A program made the position numbers and the translations under genes. A DNA stretch of 64,000 nt from Nymphaea colorata (lineage: Eukaryota > Streptophyta > Magnoliopsida > Nymphaeales > Nymphaeaceae): the NCBI RefSeq assembly GCF_008831285.2, contig NC_045148.1:6887001-6951000 (forward strand), read 5' to 3'. Shown piece after piece: positions 13,278 to 24,708 of this stretch; positions within the stretch are counted from its first letter, which is position 1; every line of letters starts with the position of its first letter. The notes under the pieces were generated by a model. That model saw only the letters and a list, made by a program, of their open reading frames with translations, had not been told where the DNA came from and made no database searches.

Positions 13278-13449
13278 AGTGGCACAGCCAAGCTAAGGCC
13301 CTGATCCTACCTCAAAATTTTAAAAGAAAAAATTACATGTAAATTTTAGAAATTTTCATTTGTTGTATATAAAAATCTTTAAAAATGATATTTCGGCCCT
13401 ACTCAAAATTTAAAAACTATATAAAAAATTTGTGGTTCCGCCCCTGCAC
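13278..13449. mobile_element. GGCGGAGCCA-type dispersed repeat, copy 3
   Basis: Runs from AGTGGCACAGCCAAGCTAAG to GTGGTTCCGCCCCTG, with ATTTTAAAAGAAAAAATTAC and ATATTTCGGCCCTACTC inside. The right end is the reverse complement of the CAGGGGCGGAGCCA end seen near 59395. Confidence 0.5.
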
Positions 13450-13706
13450 CTGGACATCTTAAATCATTTGGAGCTAGATGTTTCCACTTTTCACTACATG
13501 ATTCTTTCATATTTGGACTGCATGCTTCGTTTTCTTTCTGCAATAGTTGCTAACTACCATCGATTGAATTGATTTCTTCTGGAACAATAACAATTTCCTA
13601 TCTTCTCCTTCAATCAAATACTTGATTTGTAAAATTCCAACTAGTTACTTTTGTTTGGGGCTATGTCCCTGCTGAAAAAAAAGTCCTTTTTTTTTATCTT
13701 TAACCA

Positions 13707-14103
13707 TAAGGATGTCAATTTATCTGATTCGGATTGGATATCTTGACCGTTCCAAAAAAAATCGGATGGGGACAAAACTTTAGTATTTGATTTAGAATCG
13801 AATCAAATTCATTTAAGAAATAACATCTGATCGGATTTGAATCCAGAATAGGATTCAGGTCGACTTTAGTTTTAAATGAATATCTTATATATAATGCTCT
13901 TACAGTTTTAAAATAGGTCAGATTCGGTCCAAAATTTGGACTCAGATTCATATTTGAATGCAAAAATAAGATTCAAATGTTCGAATCGGATTTTGGACTC
14001 GGATTCATTTATCACTTTTTTGTCTGCTGAATATGTGAATATCCAAAAAAACATATATGGTTAAAGGGGTATCTGATTCAAATCTGATCCATTGACATCC
14101 CTA
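13707..14103. mobile_element. Non-autonomous DNA transposon with GGATGTCAAT termini
   Basis: The left terminus AAGGATGTCAATTTATCTGA and the right terminus, read on the other strand as TAGGGATGTCAATGGATC, are imperfect inverted repeats of about 30 bp. The interior is rich in GATTCGGATT/GAATCCGA motifs and has no transposase. The ends resemble hAT-type termini, but I could not find an 8-bp target duplication. Related GAATCCGA-rich sequence lies at about 60660-60960. Confidence 0.6.
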
Positions 14104-15239
14104 ATTAAGTAAGTGATTGATGCTTACTCCTGTTCATTTTTTGCTGAAAAAAAACTCTTGGATGGTGCTTCTCCAGCCGGTTGAGATTGGCAAAGGAGTT
14201 CCATTTTCTCTTTTGAATTCCATAGTTTCTATTGATACAAAAGGTCGGAGGCCTAACCTCCTGCAGTGCTGTTTGGGAATTCCATAATTTCTATATGTTG
14301 TTCACTCGATGTTTGATCTATAAACTTGATTGAAAGTGAAAATTACATGTGTATATCCTAATATGACTACTTTTATAACTTCTAGTACTGTAGGTGTCAT
14401 AAAAAATCGATTGGTTATCTAAATCGAATTAAGAAAAAAAGAAACCATTGGGTTCATTGGAATTGAATCGGAATCGTTTGACGTTTGACCACCACCATAA
14501 CTAATAATAATAAAAAGAAGAATAGTGAATTTCAACAGCAGAAACAAGTATAAGCAAAATAAGCTCTGGCAAAGAAGAAGAATGAGAAGAATAGAATTAT
14601 GACAAAGTACAAGAAGAATGAAAAAGGAGAAGAATGACTGAGGATAGGTCTTGCAAGTTCTTATGATTGGAAAAGAAAATGTAAAGAAAGCAAACAAATA
14701 AATGAGAGATGATTTGGTGAGTTTATGTGATGAAAAAAAGAATGAGAGACAACAAGTAATTATGAAAAAAGAAGAAGCAAAAGATGTAGTGAGTTCACAT
14801 GATGAAGAAGTAAAAGGAATAAAAAGAAAATAACCAACTGAAAAAGGGTGTCTCCAAGACTAGGTGGGAAAAAGGAGTATTACATCCTACTGCTTACTGA
14901 AGCACCAAAGCTCCCACCCAACTCCTCATTCCCTTAGAGTATAGGGTTCTGCTTTTGATATCTTAAGACACTCTCTCTATTCAACTTGCATGTCCATGAC
15001 CCTCCCTTTTACAACATAGAGAACTGAGATCTCGATGATTTGAAATAGGAACTGGCCACCAACAAACCTTCTGTCGGACCATTGTGCCATCTCTCTCGGG
15101 GATAGGGTGTCCCTACGAGAGATTAGGTTTGAAGTAAGGCAACTTTTATGGGTAAAACAAGTCAATAAGGGCAGCAGAAATATATGTATCAATTTCTATA
15201 TTTTGGTTTATATTTTTGTAACTCCAATGGAAGTACTAT

Positions 15240-15450
15240 AGTCCCCTAGAATGGTTGGTACAACAACTTGGAGTAGGGGCTGGTGTACGGTCAGTCTCTA
15301 TTGGAAGTGTCAAAGGCATCAACCTCTCATGTAAAAATGAAGGTCACCATGCATAAGTTAAATTATAGTGAAAGTGACACCCTAAGGCACCGAAAGCAAG
15401 TCATGTATCCTAAGTAGAGAAAGAGTTTTGGTTTTCTGCCAAGACAGTGG
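15240..15450 (+). mobile_element. SINE-like repeat, copy 1 of 2
   Basis: Shares with 20398-20660 the opening CCCNTAG..GGTTGGNACAACA, a GGTCAGT/GGTCAAT block and GCATAAGTT...GACCTTAGG/GACACCCTAAGG later on. The TTGGYACAACA start resembles a tRNA-type box A. It is diverged and its ends are approximate. Confidence 0.4.
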
Positions 15451-15989
15451 GTCTCCCCTCTCACGCGGATTGGAAGGTCCTGGAAGCTCTTGTAACTTTC
15501 TTTCATTAATAAAATATAGAATATATTGTTGGATTGATCGTTGAATTGGGAAAGGAAGGAGCAAGACAAATTGCATTACTCGTCACTCTTCATCTGTTCT
15601 CATTTATTATGGCATTAGAACAGCAAGTCCCTCCTTCGTCATCGTTCCTTTTTCAACCACCGGTTTCCTAATCACGTATTTACTGTTACAGTCTGCCTGA
15701 GTGGTGTTTGTGTTCCCACCATTCTACCATTGATTTCTTGTTGTGGTAGGTCTAATTTCAGTAGACTAAGTGTTTCGTCTCCTTGTTATTGATTGAAATT
15801 GGCCGACTGAATAATACCATCTTGTAGTCTTATTTGTTCCGTGTTTAGATATTGGTGCTCTACACAATATACCTGGCACGTTTCACTTTGCACAGGAGTC
15901 TTTTTTACTTTTTGTTTTTATTTCAACCATTGATCTAAATTAAGGACTTAGGTTGCTTTTTTAGCATTTAAGTGTCTAGTGTGTGTGTG

Positions 15990-15994
15990 TTTGA

Positions 15995-16066
<72 letters not shown>
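15990..16066. repeat. (TA)n microsatellite
   Basis: About 70 bases of uninterrupted TA, preceded by a short (GT)n. It is flanked by CTAGTGTG on the left and ACTAGACAC on the right, and the MITE copy B starts just beyond it. Confidence 0.95.
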
Positions 16067-16080
16067 TAGACACTTATATA

Positions 16081-16295
16081 TATAGTGACTAGATTTTTAG
16101 AGTTACTCATCTATTTAATCAAGACCATCTTATCCATAATGATGGATGGTTAAGAGAAAATTAAGGAAGAAAAATTATGTAAATTTTCATCCTCTATTAT
16201 TAGTCAACACCTTTTTTTTCGGTGTTCTTTTCTCAACCATCTATTTGTTTTAGATGGTCAGCCTTGGTTAGATGGCTAAGTGACTCTTATATAAT
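16081..16295. mobile_element. MITE copy B, beside a (TA)n tract
   Basis: Homologous to 12370-12611: AGTGACTAG...TTTTTAGAGTTACTC at the left, GATGGATGGTTAAGAGAAAA and TTAGTCAACACC inside, then AGATGGCTAAGTGACTC at the right. Like copy A it abuts a TA microsatellite. It has no coding capacity. Confidence 0.6.
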
Positions 16296-17790
16296 GTTTG
16301 TTTATTTATCTATGTATATACTTGTTAGTTACTAGTGGTTTGTGGAGCAAGCTTGTTCAATGGGCCCTTTTGGAATTTGAGTTAAAAGGATTCAGCAATT
16401 TGTTTGTAAATATCAGCGGACCAAATATTTTCAAATTTAAGAGAGCACATTCCAATATTAGAAAAGGATATCTAAAGTTTCGTTCCTAAGAAATAGAACC
16501 GTATTAAATACGTATGTCTATCAGTTCATGATTCTGCTATCCATATCCAAATGAAAATGCATTCATTTGAGAGAACTTTCTTTAATCCCTTTTGGTGAAA
16601 GGATCCGGCGTGCTTTCTAGCATGTCCTGTGGAAAAACTAGAACAGTATGTTGATAAAGACTTTTGTCATGACCACACATGATTAATAGAAAGAAAGAGG
16701 ATTCTTAGGTCGATCTTTAAATCTAGATTGAGCTGCAGTTGTTAAGTTTGAGTTTGATAGCTTTTTGGATTTTAGATCTTAGTATGTATTAAAAGGTGTG
16801 TTTTGAAAGATCTTTTGGCCTTAAATCTGTAGATCTAGATCTCAGAGCCACGATGAAGTAAACACAACCTAATATTGTATACTTTTCTCTCTTTCTTTCA
16901 TTGGTGTCCCTTCATTAAACCAGGGCCACAAGATCAATGACAGCAAAATTTTGTGAAAGAAATTAGGAGTGTGCATCTCCCATGTTTAAAATTCATGCAT
17001 AAAAAGATTGAGAGAAGTTTAAGAGGACCTGCTTAACATTTGACCAACTAGTGAATGATCACCTTAACTTTTGAAAGATTGCAATAGCAGCCTTTCTTTT
17101 AAGAAAAGGCAGTTACTTCTAATAATTATATTGACAATCATTGTCTTTCTACTATTTAAAAAGAAAGTCGGTCTTTTCAAGCATATCTCTTTCTCACCTA
17201 ACTATTGGACAGGAGGCGCATGACGCTTTAAAATAATAATTCAGGTGATTTGGAATAGACGAGGTCTCCATCATGAATCCTAAGTAAAGAGTTGATCATG
17301 CATCAAAAGATCTAGGAACGTGAATCTTCTTTTAAAGATTAAAAAAAATAGAATGAGGATGCTTCACTTTCTGTTTCCAAAACTTACAAACGCACATTTA
17401 AAGTATTAATAACAACAAAAAAACATGCCTATGACGTTTTTGCGGTACAGGTCAAAAAGTCGTATCCATGAATTTAATATTGAATACTTTGCAATCTAAG
17501 TAGGTTCATCAACCATAGTAACTAGAATACATCATATTAGTTTTTGTTTTATGTTTTCCTTTTTCTCCTTTTGTTTTATGTTTTCAGTTTTTTTTAAGTA
17601 GAGAGCCACTCACCCTTAAATAAGAAGAATTTCAAGTAGAGTTATCACATGTAACTATGCATCTAACAAGATCATTAATAACCTGACATGAATAACTGCA
17701 GTGTTGATTGAAATGAACTTGCTACAATCACTGAGGTGGCATTTGATGCCTTGGACCTAAGATCAAAGGTGTTTAAAATCCGAGCTGTGT

Positions 17791-17832
<42 letters not shown>

Positions 17833-18033
17833 TAGCTTCAGCCATCTGACAGGTGGGGTGACCCGACCGGCAGGAGGAGGGCGATGGAGCGCATCTGAAG
17901 GCCGGACGACCGACGGAGCGCTGGTGGGTGGAGATTGCAGCCTGTTAACGCATTTGGAAGGAAGCACTGTCAACGTCTCTACCGTGGAAAGAAATCTTCA
18001 GCAATTTCTTTAGAAAGAAATCCTCAACGGTTA

Positions 18034-18290
18034 ATGTTTGGATTGAGAATATCAGAACGAGAAATTCTCATCAATCTAATTCCACCAATCTTGTCTTTCC
18101 CTTTCTTATAATTGTTGCTTTTTTTATGTAATTCCCTGATTTCCAAGGATCTTAAGATTATTGGGACCGGCATTGAAAGAAGGGGCTGTAATCCATATAA
18201 GGAGATGACTCCCACGTTATCAGGGGGAGAGAATATACAAAAGAGAGACAAAACATCGTGGATGTAGGCTTTAATGCCGAACCACATTAA
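18034..18290 (+). mobile_element. Probable partial LTR of the copia element
   Basis: Starts TGTTTGGATTGAGAATATC, has a TATA-like CCATATAAGG at about 18194, and ends with TGGATGTAGGCTTTAATGCC followed by GAACCACATTAAAA, a combination typical of the R/U5 part of plant Ty1-copia LTRs. No primer-binding site (usual form TGGTATCAGAGC) follows before the gag start. No matching right LTR is visible. Confidence 0.5.
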
Positions 18291-18326
18291 AATTTGAGCC
18301 TTTTCTTCCTTCCCTCTTCTTCCTCC

Positions 18327-19885
18327 ATGGGAGCCAAGTCCACCGAACATAACACTCTAAAAATTACCTCCACCCCACTCAATGGTGCCAACTATTTGAG
18401 TTGGGCGAAGGCTGCTCGCTTGTTTCTTAGTGGAAGATCAAAGGCAGGATACATTAATGGAAAAATCAAAGTTCCAGCCACCACTGATCCCAAATATGAT
18501 GAATGGGAAGCTGAGAACGACATGGTTATGGCGTGGCTACTCAACTCTATGGAACCATCCATAGCAAACCTCTTCACATACCAAGATACCGCGCATGGAA
18601 TATGGGAGACTCTGAATGAACTTTATAGTGAGCAAAATAATCTTGCCCGAGTATATACCAAATACAATGCAAAATTCCACTCTCACCCTCCATGATCAAG
18701 ATGTGCAACGGTACATTGGAAGTCTGAGAAGCCTATATGATGAGCTCCTCCAATACCGGCCTGCAACTTCTGATCCAGCCATTTATAAACAGTGATTTGA
18801 AGAAGATCAAATTTTCAAGGTTCTCGCTGGATTGAGTGAGGATTATGAATCCTTAAGGACTCAAATCTTCAACACTATGCCACTGCCCAAATTCAATGTT
18901 GTCTGTCAAATGATTCAAAGAGAGGTGTCAAGGCGAAGAGTCATGAGCATCATTCCGAAAACAGAGTCCATAGGAGATAGCCAAGAAAAAATGGCATGCC
19001 TCTCACAATCGGGCACCATTCAAGGCGTGCAAAGGTACCATTTGAACACACAGAAAACTCACAGCAAACTTAAGTGTAATCACTGCAGGAAATTGTGCCA
19101 CACACATGACCGCTGCTGAGAACTCGTGGGACGACCAGGGAAGGAAAAGGGATCTTCTTCAATCCTAGACAAAGACGTTAATCTTACAACTTTGTCACCA
19201 AAGATGACCTGAAAAAATTCTTTCAAAAATTCTCAAAAACAAATTTAGTATCTTCCCAACCAGTGGGTGACGTCCCTGAAGGTAAGCCTTATGCCCTGAT
19301 GACTGCTACTAATAAATCTTGGATAGTTGATTCTGGTGCTACTGATCACATGACTAATGATCCCACATGACTTGCCGATCTAAATAAGGATCTTCATCGC
19401 TTTGTTTTTTCTGCTAATGGGTCATCTATAGAAGTTGCTGGCATTGGAAAAACAACATTTTTTGAGAAACATATTGGCTCTACTTTACTTGTTCCCAAAG
19501 CTTGTTGTCAATCTTATGTCTGTTAGCAAAATCACTCAAGATTATGATTTTCTTGTTATTTTCTCCAAGAAGGACGTAACGTTTCAGGACCCGAGCACGA
19601 AGAAAGTGATTGGTAAAGGCCGACGCCATGGTGACCTCTACGTTGTAGACACCAACAGGTTGAGTTTCTTCACAAATTCAAGATCAACTCAAAGGATGGA
19701 CTATCAAATTTGGCATGCTCGATTAGGACACACATGCGATCGGAATCTCAGTCGTCTTATTGCTTCCCTCACTATTGAAGGTAATAAAGCGTGTGATGCA
19801 TGTGAATTTGCAAAGTTTACACGCCTTCCTTTTCAGCCCACTCATGAAAGGTCTTCGATCTGATCCACTCGGATGTTTGGGGACA
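18327..19885 (+). pseudogene. Truncated Ty1-copia gag-protease-preintegrase relic
   Basis: Remains of a copia polyprotein. The gag part starts at the ATG at 18327 (GANYLSWAKAARLFL...; then DEWEAENDMVMAWLLNSM), is frameshifted near 18680, hits a TGA at about 18791, and resumes with FKVLAGLSEDYESLRTQI. A zinc knuckle follows at about 19075 (CNHC then H and C; the usual Gly before His is replaced by Cys). The protease signature WIVDSGATDHMT is at about 19320, followed by a stop and a further frameshift. The GAG-pre-integrase part (YQIWHARLGHTC; CDACEFAKFTRLPF) is at about 19700-19850. Homology stops abruptly just after DLIHSDVWG near 19885, so the integrase core, reverse transcriptase and RNase H are absent. 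It is not functional. Confidence 0.9.
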
Positions 19886-21147
19886 TGAATTTTATCACAT
19901 CCCCTCTTCTCCAGTTGAACAGAAAGGAAGAGAGGGGCTGCATTTCACACAGACACAGAGAAGAGAGAGAGAGAGAGAGATGAAGAAGTTCATCTGTAGG
20001 AAGGGGGTCACTGAAACCGTCTGGAATAAAACGGAGGATGGCAATAGCTTCCATGGCTCCGAAAGCAAATCCAAAAATCCAAAAGATTAGTTTCTTCAAA
20101 TATTTAGAATAAAAATTCATTTATTTTTAACAACCTCAAAACTTTGTTTTAGTTCGACCATAGTTCCTCGAATTAGCCTGAGATATATGCAATATTTAAG
20201 ATTTTTGACCTTTTCTTCTGGTCTAGAATTAGACAGTTTCTAGTTTTAAATTAGTCCAATTAATAAGGATCTCAACTGTGATCTGGCTTAAGGCCCTCAG
20301 CTTGATCAATCATGCATAAAACTTTGTCCAGTTCTTTTCCCATACCAAGAAAGCAAATCATATTAGATCTATGAATCCAAGAGAACATGTACTCGTCCCA
20401 TAGGGTTGGCACAACAGTCAGGTGGGAGTTCTTATGCGGTCAATTTTCGTTTTGAATCTTTGAGCATAGACTCTTTATTCCAAAAAAAACGGACCATTGA
20501 TGCATAAGTTGAAGTGCGGCGAAGATGGGACCTTAGGATAACAAAAGCAGGCTCTGTACCCTAACAGAACAAGGCATTTGGTGGAAGCTCCGGCTTTCAT
20601 CTTGGCAATAGAACCAAATACTCATTGTCCTTACCCAAAAGAGAAGAAGTCCTCAAACACCCTTAATTATTGTTGGAACTTCATATTATGTCAAAAGAAG
20701 CACTTTGAATATCGTTAACTTGATGTTCTACACAAATTCAGCTTTAGATCTTTGCTCCAACTGTATCATGTTCACTAAAAACTCCTTTCCCTCTTTTCTC
20801 CCGTCTTAGTGAGGCTTCATGGCACTTTAATACAAAGATCCTCTAAGCGATAGAGGTTCAAAACAGCATTCAAATTTTATTCTCTTTAACTCATTTAGTT
20901 TTATAACAGTACTATTTGCCTTTGTGTGTGTGTGTGTGTGTGATGTGTGTGTATGTGTGTGTGAGAGTGAAAGAGGCTGAGAGAGATCCAACTAAATGGG
21001 AAAATCATTAACAAAAATTAGTGAGAAGTCACCGAAGTATAAAAAACAACAGTAAGAAACCAAGCAAAGAAAAAAAAAAGGAGGATCTGATCTTATCAGA
21101 ACGAGGAGAAGAATTCGTAGCTTTTAATTTCTCTAGATGGACTTGAC
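19886..21147. other. Spacer between copia relic and GGPPS small-subunit gene
   Basis: No supported gene. A short reverse ORF at 19842-20120 has a hydrophobic start but no family match I recognise, and it overlaps copia coding sequence. A (GA)n run lies near 19965-19980 and a (GT)n tract at about 20919-20962. The last 100 bases are the 3' flank of the reverse-strand gene. Confidence 0.4.
20398..20660 (+). mobile_element. SINE-like repeat, copy 2 of 2
   Basis: Begins CCCATAGGGTTGGCACAACA and shows a loose box-B-like TTTTGAATCT about 50 bases further on. It shares blocks in the same order with 15240-15450. Ends are approximate and no target duplication was resolved. Confidence 0.4.
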
Positions 21148-22176
21148 TCACAATTCTCTGATCAGTTCAAGGCCGCGCACCACATGATCAAGGCTACCAT
21201 GTACAAGGCCATAAAGCCCCGCAGCTTTGCCCTCGTCAAAGGCGGCGAGCTCCTTCACAGCCCTCACTCTCAGTTCCTCTGCAACTTCCAAAGCCTTGTC
21301 TCTCTCAGAGCAAGCAGATTCACTTGAGCCCCTTAACTTGATCTCTTCCTCCTCAACACACTTCAACGCCTCCTGCAGCATCCCCACACACTTGCCGTAC
21401 CTCCTCAAGCTCTCAATCTCATCTTCAGACCCACCACATACTATCCCCCCACAAGCACAGCCACACTCAATCAAGGAGCTCTTCTTCTCCATCACAGCAC
21501 CACCCACTTGTTCAAACGCATGATCATCAGCACTAGCAGCAGCCATGGAAGGAGGGGGAGGAGGAAGAGCATTCCTCAGCTCGTAATACAGCCCTCCCAC
21601 CATTCCCTGAGAACCCGCAGCCTTCGCCAACTCGACGACGACGCGCAGAGCTCGGTCGCCAAGATGGGCGCCCGCAGTGGCAACCTGTTGATAAGCGAGC
21701 GGCATCAGGCCATCAGAGGCGAGGAGCACAAAGTTGCAGCCGAAGGCCAGATGAGTGGATGCCCTTCCAAGATGGACGGGGACATCGAAGAGGGCAGGCA
21801 TCTGGCGATGAGCCTCGAGCGCGGCGTGCATGATGTGGAGGCCGCACGCCGTCGGCAGCGCTGGCCCCCTTTGGCCGCTCACGAGCTCCGACGCGGCCAC
21901 GCAGAGAAGGGCCGCCAAGCTCACCGGCGTGGACAGCACGGTGTAGCGAAAGGGGTCGCGGTCGATGATGTCCGCCACTTTGGAGCTGGAGCTGGAGATG
22001 GCCGCTTGTAGATAAGCTTTCACGTCTGAGTTTATGGAGGTCCAGTACGCCTGCCTGTCAAAGTTGACATGGGCACAGAACGCCCTGCCTCTGCTTGAAG
22101 CCAATTGCAGGTGGGAGATTGGAGGGGGAGAAGGTTTTCCAATGTTGTTGATGGTGAAGGCAGATAGAAGAGCCAT
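21148..22176 (-). CDS. Geranylgeranyl diphosphate synthase small subunit (non-catalytic), plastid
   Basis: Intronless 342-residue member of the plant GGPPS/GPPS family, small-subunit (SSU) type. SSU proteins bind the catalytic GGPPS in plastids and tune product length and supply for chlorophyll, carotenoids and monoterpenes. Family stretches seen: FDRQAYWTSINSDVKAYL (39-56), RYTVLSTP (77-84), LPTACGLHIMHAA (107-119), ASDGLMPLAYQQV (153-165), GSEDEIESLRRYGKCVGML (249-267). Both Asp-rich substrate sites are gone: the first motif position reads HRQMPALFDV (123-132) and the second EALKCVEEEE (269-278), so it should not be an active synthase. Of the two CxxxC pairing motifs only the second is intact (C238-C242); the first reads CVAAS (92-96), with Ser in place of the second Cys. 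The N-terminus (about 35 residues, Ser/Pro-rich) fits a chloroplast transit peptide. Confidence 0.88.
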   Translation of the reverse strand: MALLSAFTINNIGKPSPPPISHLQLASSRGRAFCAHVNFDRQAYWTSINSDVKAYLQAAISSSSSKVADIIDRDPFRYTVLSTPVSLAALLCVAASELVSGQRGPALPTACGLHIMHAALEAHRQMPALFDVPVHLGRASTHLAFGCNFVLLASDGLMPLAYQQVATAGAHLGDRALRVVVELAKAAGSQGMVGGLYYELRNALPPPPPSMAAASADDHAFEQVGGAVMEKKSSLIECGCACGGIVCGGSEDEIESLRRYGKCVGMLQEALKCVEEEEIKLRGSSESACSERDKALEVAEELRVRAVKELAAFDEGKAAGLYGLVHGSLDHVVRGLELIREL

Positions 22177-22213
22177 CCTTCTTCTTCTTGTTCTTCTTCT
22201 TCTGATCTATACT

Positions 22214-22215
<2 letters not shown>

Positions 22216-22257
<42 letters not shown>
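22216..22257 (-). repeat. (CT)n in the 5' leader of the GGPPS small-subunit gene
   Basis: About 20 CT units on the coding strand between the TATA box and the ATG, a frequent arrangement in plant 5' UTRs and prone to length change. Confidence 0.9.
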
Positions 22258-22258
<1 letters not shown>

Positions 22259-22259
<1 letters not shown>

Positions 22260-22266
22260 TATATAT
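22259..22266 (-). promoter_or_regulatory. TATA box of the GGPPS small-subunit gene
   Basis: On the reverse strand GCATATATAGTA lies about 85 bases upstream of the start codon, followed directly by the (CT)n leader. Position and sequence fit a core promoter. Confidence 0.6.
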
Positions 22267-23208
22267 GCATCTCCTGGATTGTATGTCACGAATAGCATGT
22301 GACCAATGGCTTTTGAATGCTCTTCTACTTATGATCTCATTTGCTGCGCAACTTCCGACTCTGGATTCGTAAAGTTGCGGCCAGGTAGAACATGGCAAAT
22401 TTGTCGCTATGAAGGAGTAGATGCGAATACGTCTCTTATTGGATACAAGTTTGTATATTTTCATATTGACCGGCCTAAGTTGCAAATCCAAACTCTAGTT
22501 AGATCGAGGTTTTTCTGCAGATCTTCTCTCCAGTGACTAAGGGCAGAGTGACCTAAGATTATTAGGATCTTAGATCAACGGATTTAAGGTCCAATCTGAT
22601 TTTAAATGCATGGTTTATAAATTTTTACATGTAACGTGGATTCAAAATCCACGTTATTAAGATCCTCAGTTTGTTTCACTGTAAATCTCAGATCCAATGA
22701 TATGAGATCATTAGGATCTCAGATATGTAGATTTAAGGTTGGACCTCTCCTCCCCACCCTCTAATTCGACATGGGTTTTAACCTAAAACATGTATTGAGA
22801 TCTTCAGTTTAAACAAATTGATGATCTTACAAGTGCGGCCTCCTATCAAACATTACCTTAGTTTCTCATTAGTTCGTCGATTTCATGTAAAGGAGATTAA
22901 GTAGTATTCTTGCGATCGGCTACATCAGTGATACAGTATTAGACTGTTGAAAAAAAAAGTACATTCTTGAAGAAAGCTGACCCACTTAACGCGTCAAATA
23001 CTTGTCATTTTTTGTTATTGAAAGCATCTATCACCATAAAGTCAGGGAAATCAACATAATGCCTTCAATGATGCACTTCTGGTACATGTGAATAAAAGTT
23101 TAAACTTGTGTTTGCGTGAGCCATTTTGTCATTGAAAAGGTGCAATTTGACTTACGGTTTTGTCTCAGCATAATACTATTTACCTTAACCAAATCTGATA
23201 ACTTAGGT

Positions 23209-23355
23209 CAGTTTGGTAAGCGGGACAGTATGTAACTATTACATGAATACATATCAAAGGTTGAAGACCTGCAAAAAGTGTGTTATGAATTTGTCTTAAT
23301 TTTCAAGGTAAATTCATATAACAGTTACAAACTATTCCATTTACCAAACAGACTG
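23209..23355. mobile_element. Foldback MITE with long terminal inverted repeats
   Basis: The left arm (CAGTTTGGTAAGCGGGACAG, then TATGTAACTATTACATGAA) matches the reverse complement of the right arm (CAGTCTGTTTGGTAAATGGA, then ATAGTTTGTAACTGTTATATGAA) for about 45 bases with a few mismatches and a 4-base indel. The 147-bp element has no ORF. Confidence 0.75.
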
Positions 23356-24708
23356 TTAAGAGTGGTTTGAGAACATTACTGTTTCATACATCTGCCCTCA
23401 AAAATGTTGGGAGATTCATGAAATACCTTTTAAGGTGTTCAACGAATCTAACCAATTTTTAGGCTAAATTCATGAGATAGGAACGTAATGTTATTATTCT
23501 CAATCCCTCCTTAGGTAATGTCTTAAAACAACCATCTTGAGTTCGAATATGATAGTGTCCAGTGTTTCTTTGCCAGACATGACATGTCTGTTGTTAATTT
23601 GAAGAACAGAAGGGACATATTGCACCACTGTTTTGCATCTCTCTATCTCTCTACCATATGTCAGCAATTGACACAAGTAAATGTTGAGAACATACCAGAA
23701 GGCAGCATTAGCCTTAGAAACCATACAGTTTTCTTGTTGCATTTTGATTAACAGGGAAATTGTGCTTCCATTGTTTTCCTTTTCTTTATATTCTTCGAGT
23801 ACGAAGTATATTATCTCGCCAAATATGCACTGTTCATGCGTCTACCAACGGTCAAACATATTTTTTTGGAAAAAATTTTCAGGTCCAACAAACTAATGAA
23901 ATTTCGTCTCCAATTTTTCTTCATGGCCACCAAATATGGTTTGGATTTGAAAAAAAAAATTAATTTTTTCCTTCCTTTCAGGATTCTTTAATGTGTTTGG
24001 AAAAAAAAAAAAAAAACCTTCAGGGCCATCAAACGCTACCTAAATTAAATATGAGATAAGATGGATATCCCCTAAATTAATTAGGTTGTTGACATAGTCA
24101 TAAGAGCACCATTGAACTTACCTTGTGCTATGCTCTCTTGTTTGTAAAGGCTTGATAGTTGAGCTTCTATCTTCTATATATCAATTTTTGTATCCTGAAC
24201 TTGTGGGAGGCATATCCTCCTACGGATTTCATTCTGAAAAACTTAAACTAAATAGTAAGTCTTTAGTTCCTTGGGCACGGACCATCGTAAAGTGTTTAGT
24301 TACAAGCTTTATGAACAATTGAACGCACACAAAAATGAACGGAGAAGCACAACACAAAAATACCTCTTTCTTGACGAAGGTTCTCAATTGTTGAAAATTA
24401 ATGACGATCATGTAAACAATCTTGCCTAAATCAAAGTGTAAATAAATATGCGTGTGCACAGACGTATAAACACCTGTTTTCTTTAATCTGTAAAATTAGT
24501 TTCAAGAAATTATGAAAATTATTTCTTTATTGAATGGGATATTTTTATTGTAATATGGTCTTTGCTTGCTGCTTTTCTTTTATGCAAGTGGCATATATTC
24601 AACCCATCTTCTGGGTACAGGAGGTTAATAACCCACCAAAGGTCTCCTTATTAATCCATCCTCGTGTCTTCAGAGTCTTGGGCTGTATCAGGACCTGGGT
24701 GAAATATG

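Larger units (their letters stand above)
14104..18033. other. Gene-free, repeat-rich spacer left of the copia fragment
   Basis: No convincing gene. It contains A- and GAA-rich sequence (14490-14830), a SINE-like copy, a (TA)n tract with a MITE, and a (CT)n tract at about 17795-17830. Near 15540-15640 a short LTR-like edge with GGCATTAGAACAG, similar to a degraded retroelement primer-binding site, hints at another LTR element remnant, but this is weak. Confidence 0.4.

Noticed and set aside
19842-20120. Reverse ORF of 92 codons with hydrophobic start
   Set aside because: Overlaps the copia preintegrase region on the other strand and includes a (GA)n run; no recognised family.
21227-22011. Plus-strand ORFs of 98 and 167 codons
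   Set aside because: Antisense shadows of the GGPPS small-subunit gene, whose protein matches a known family.
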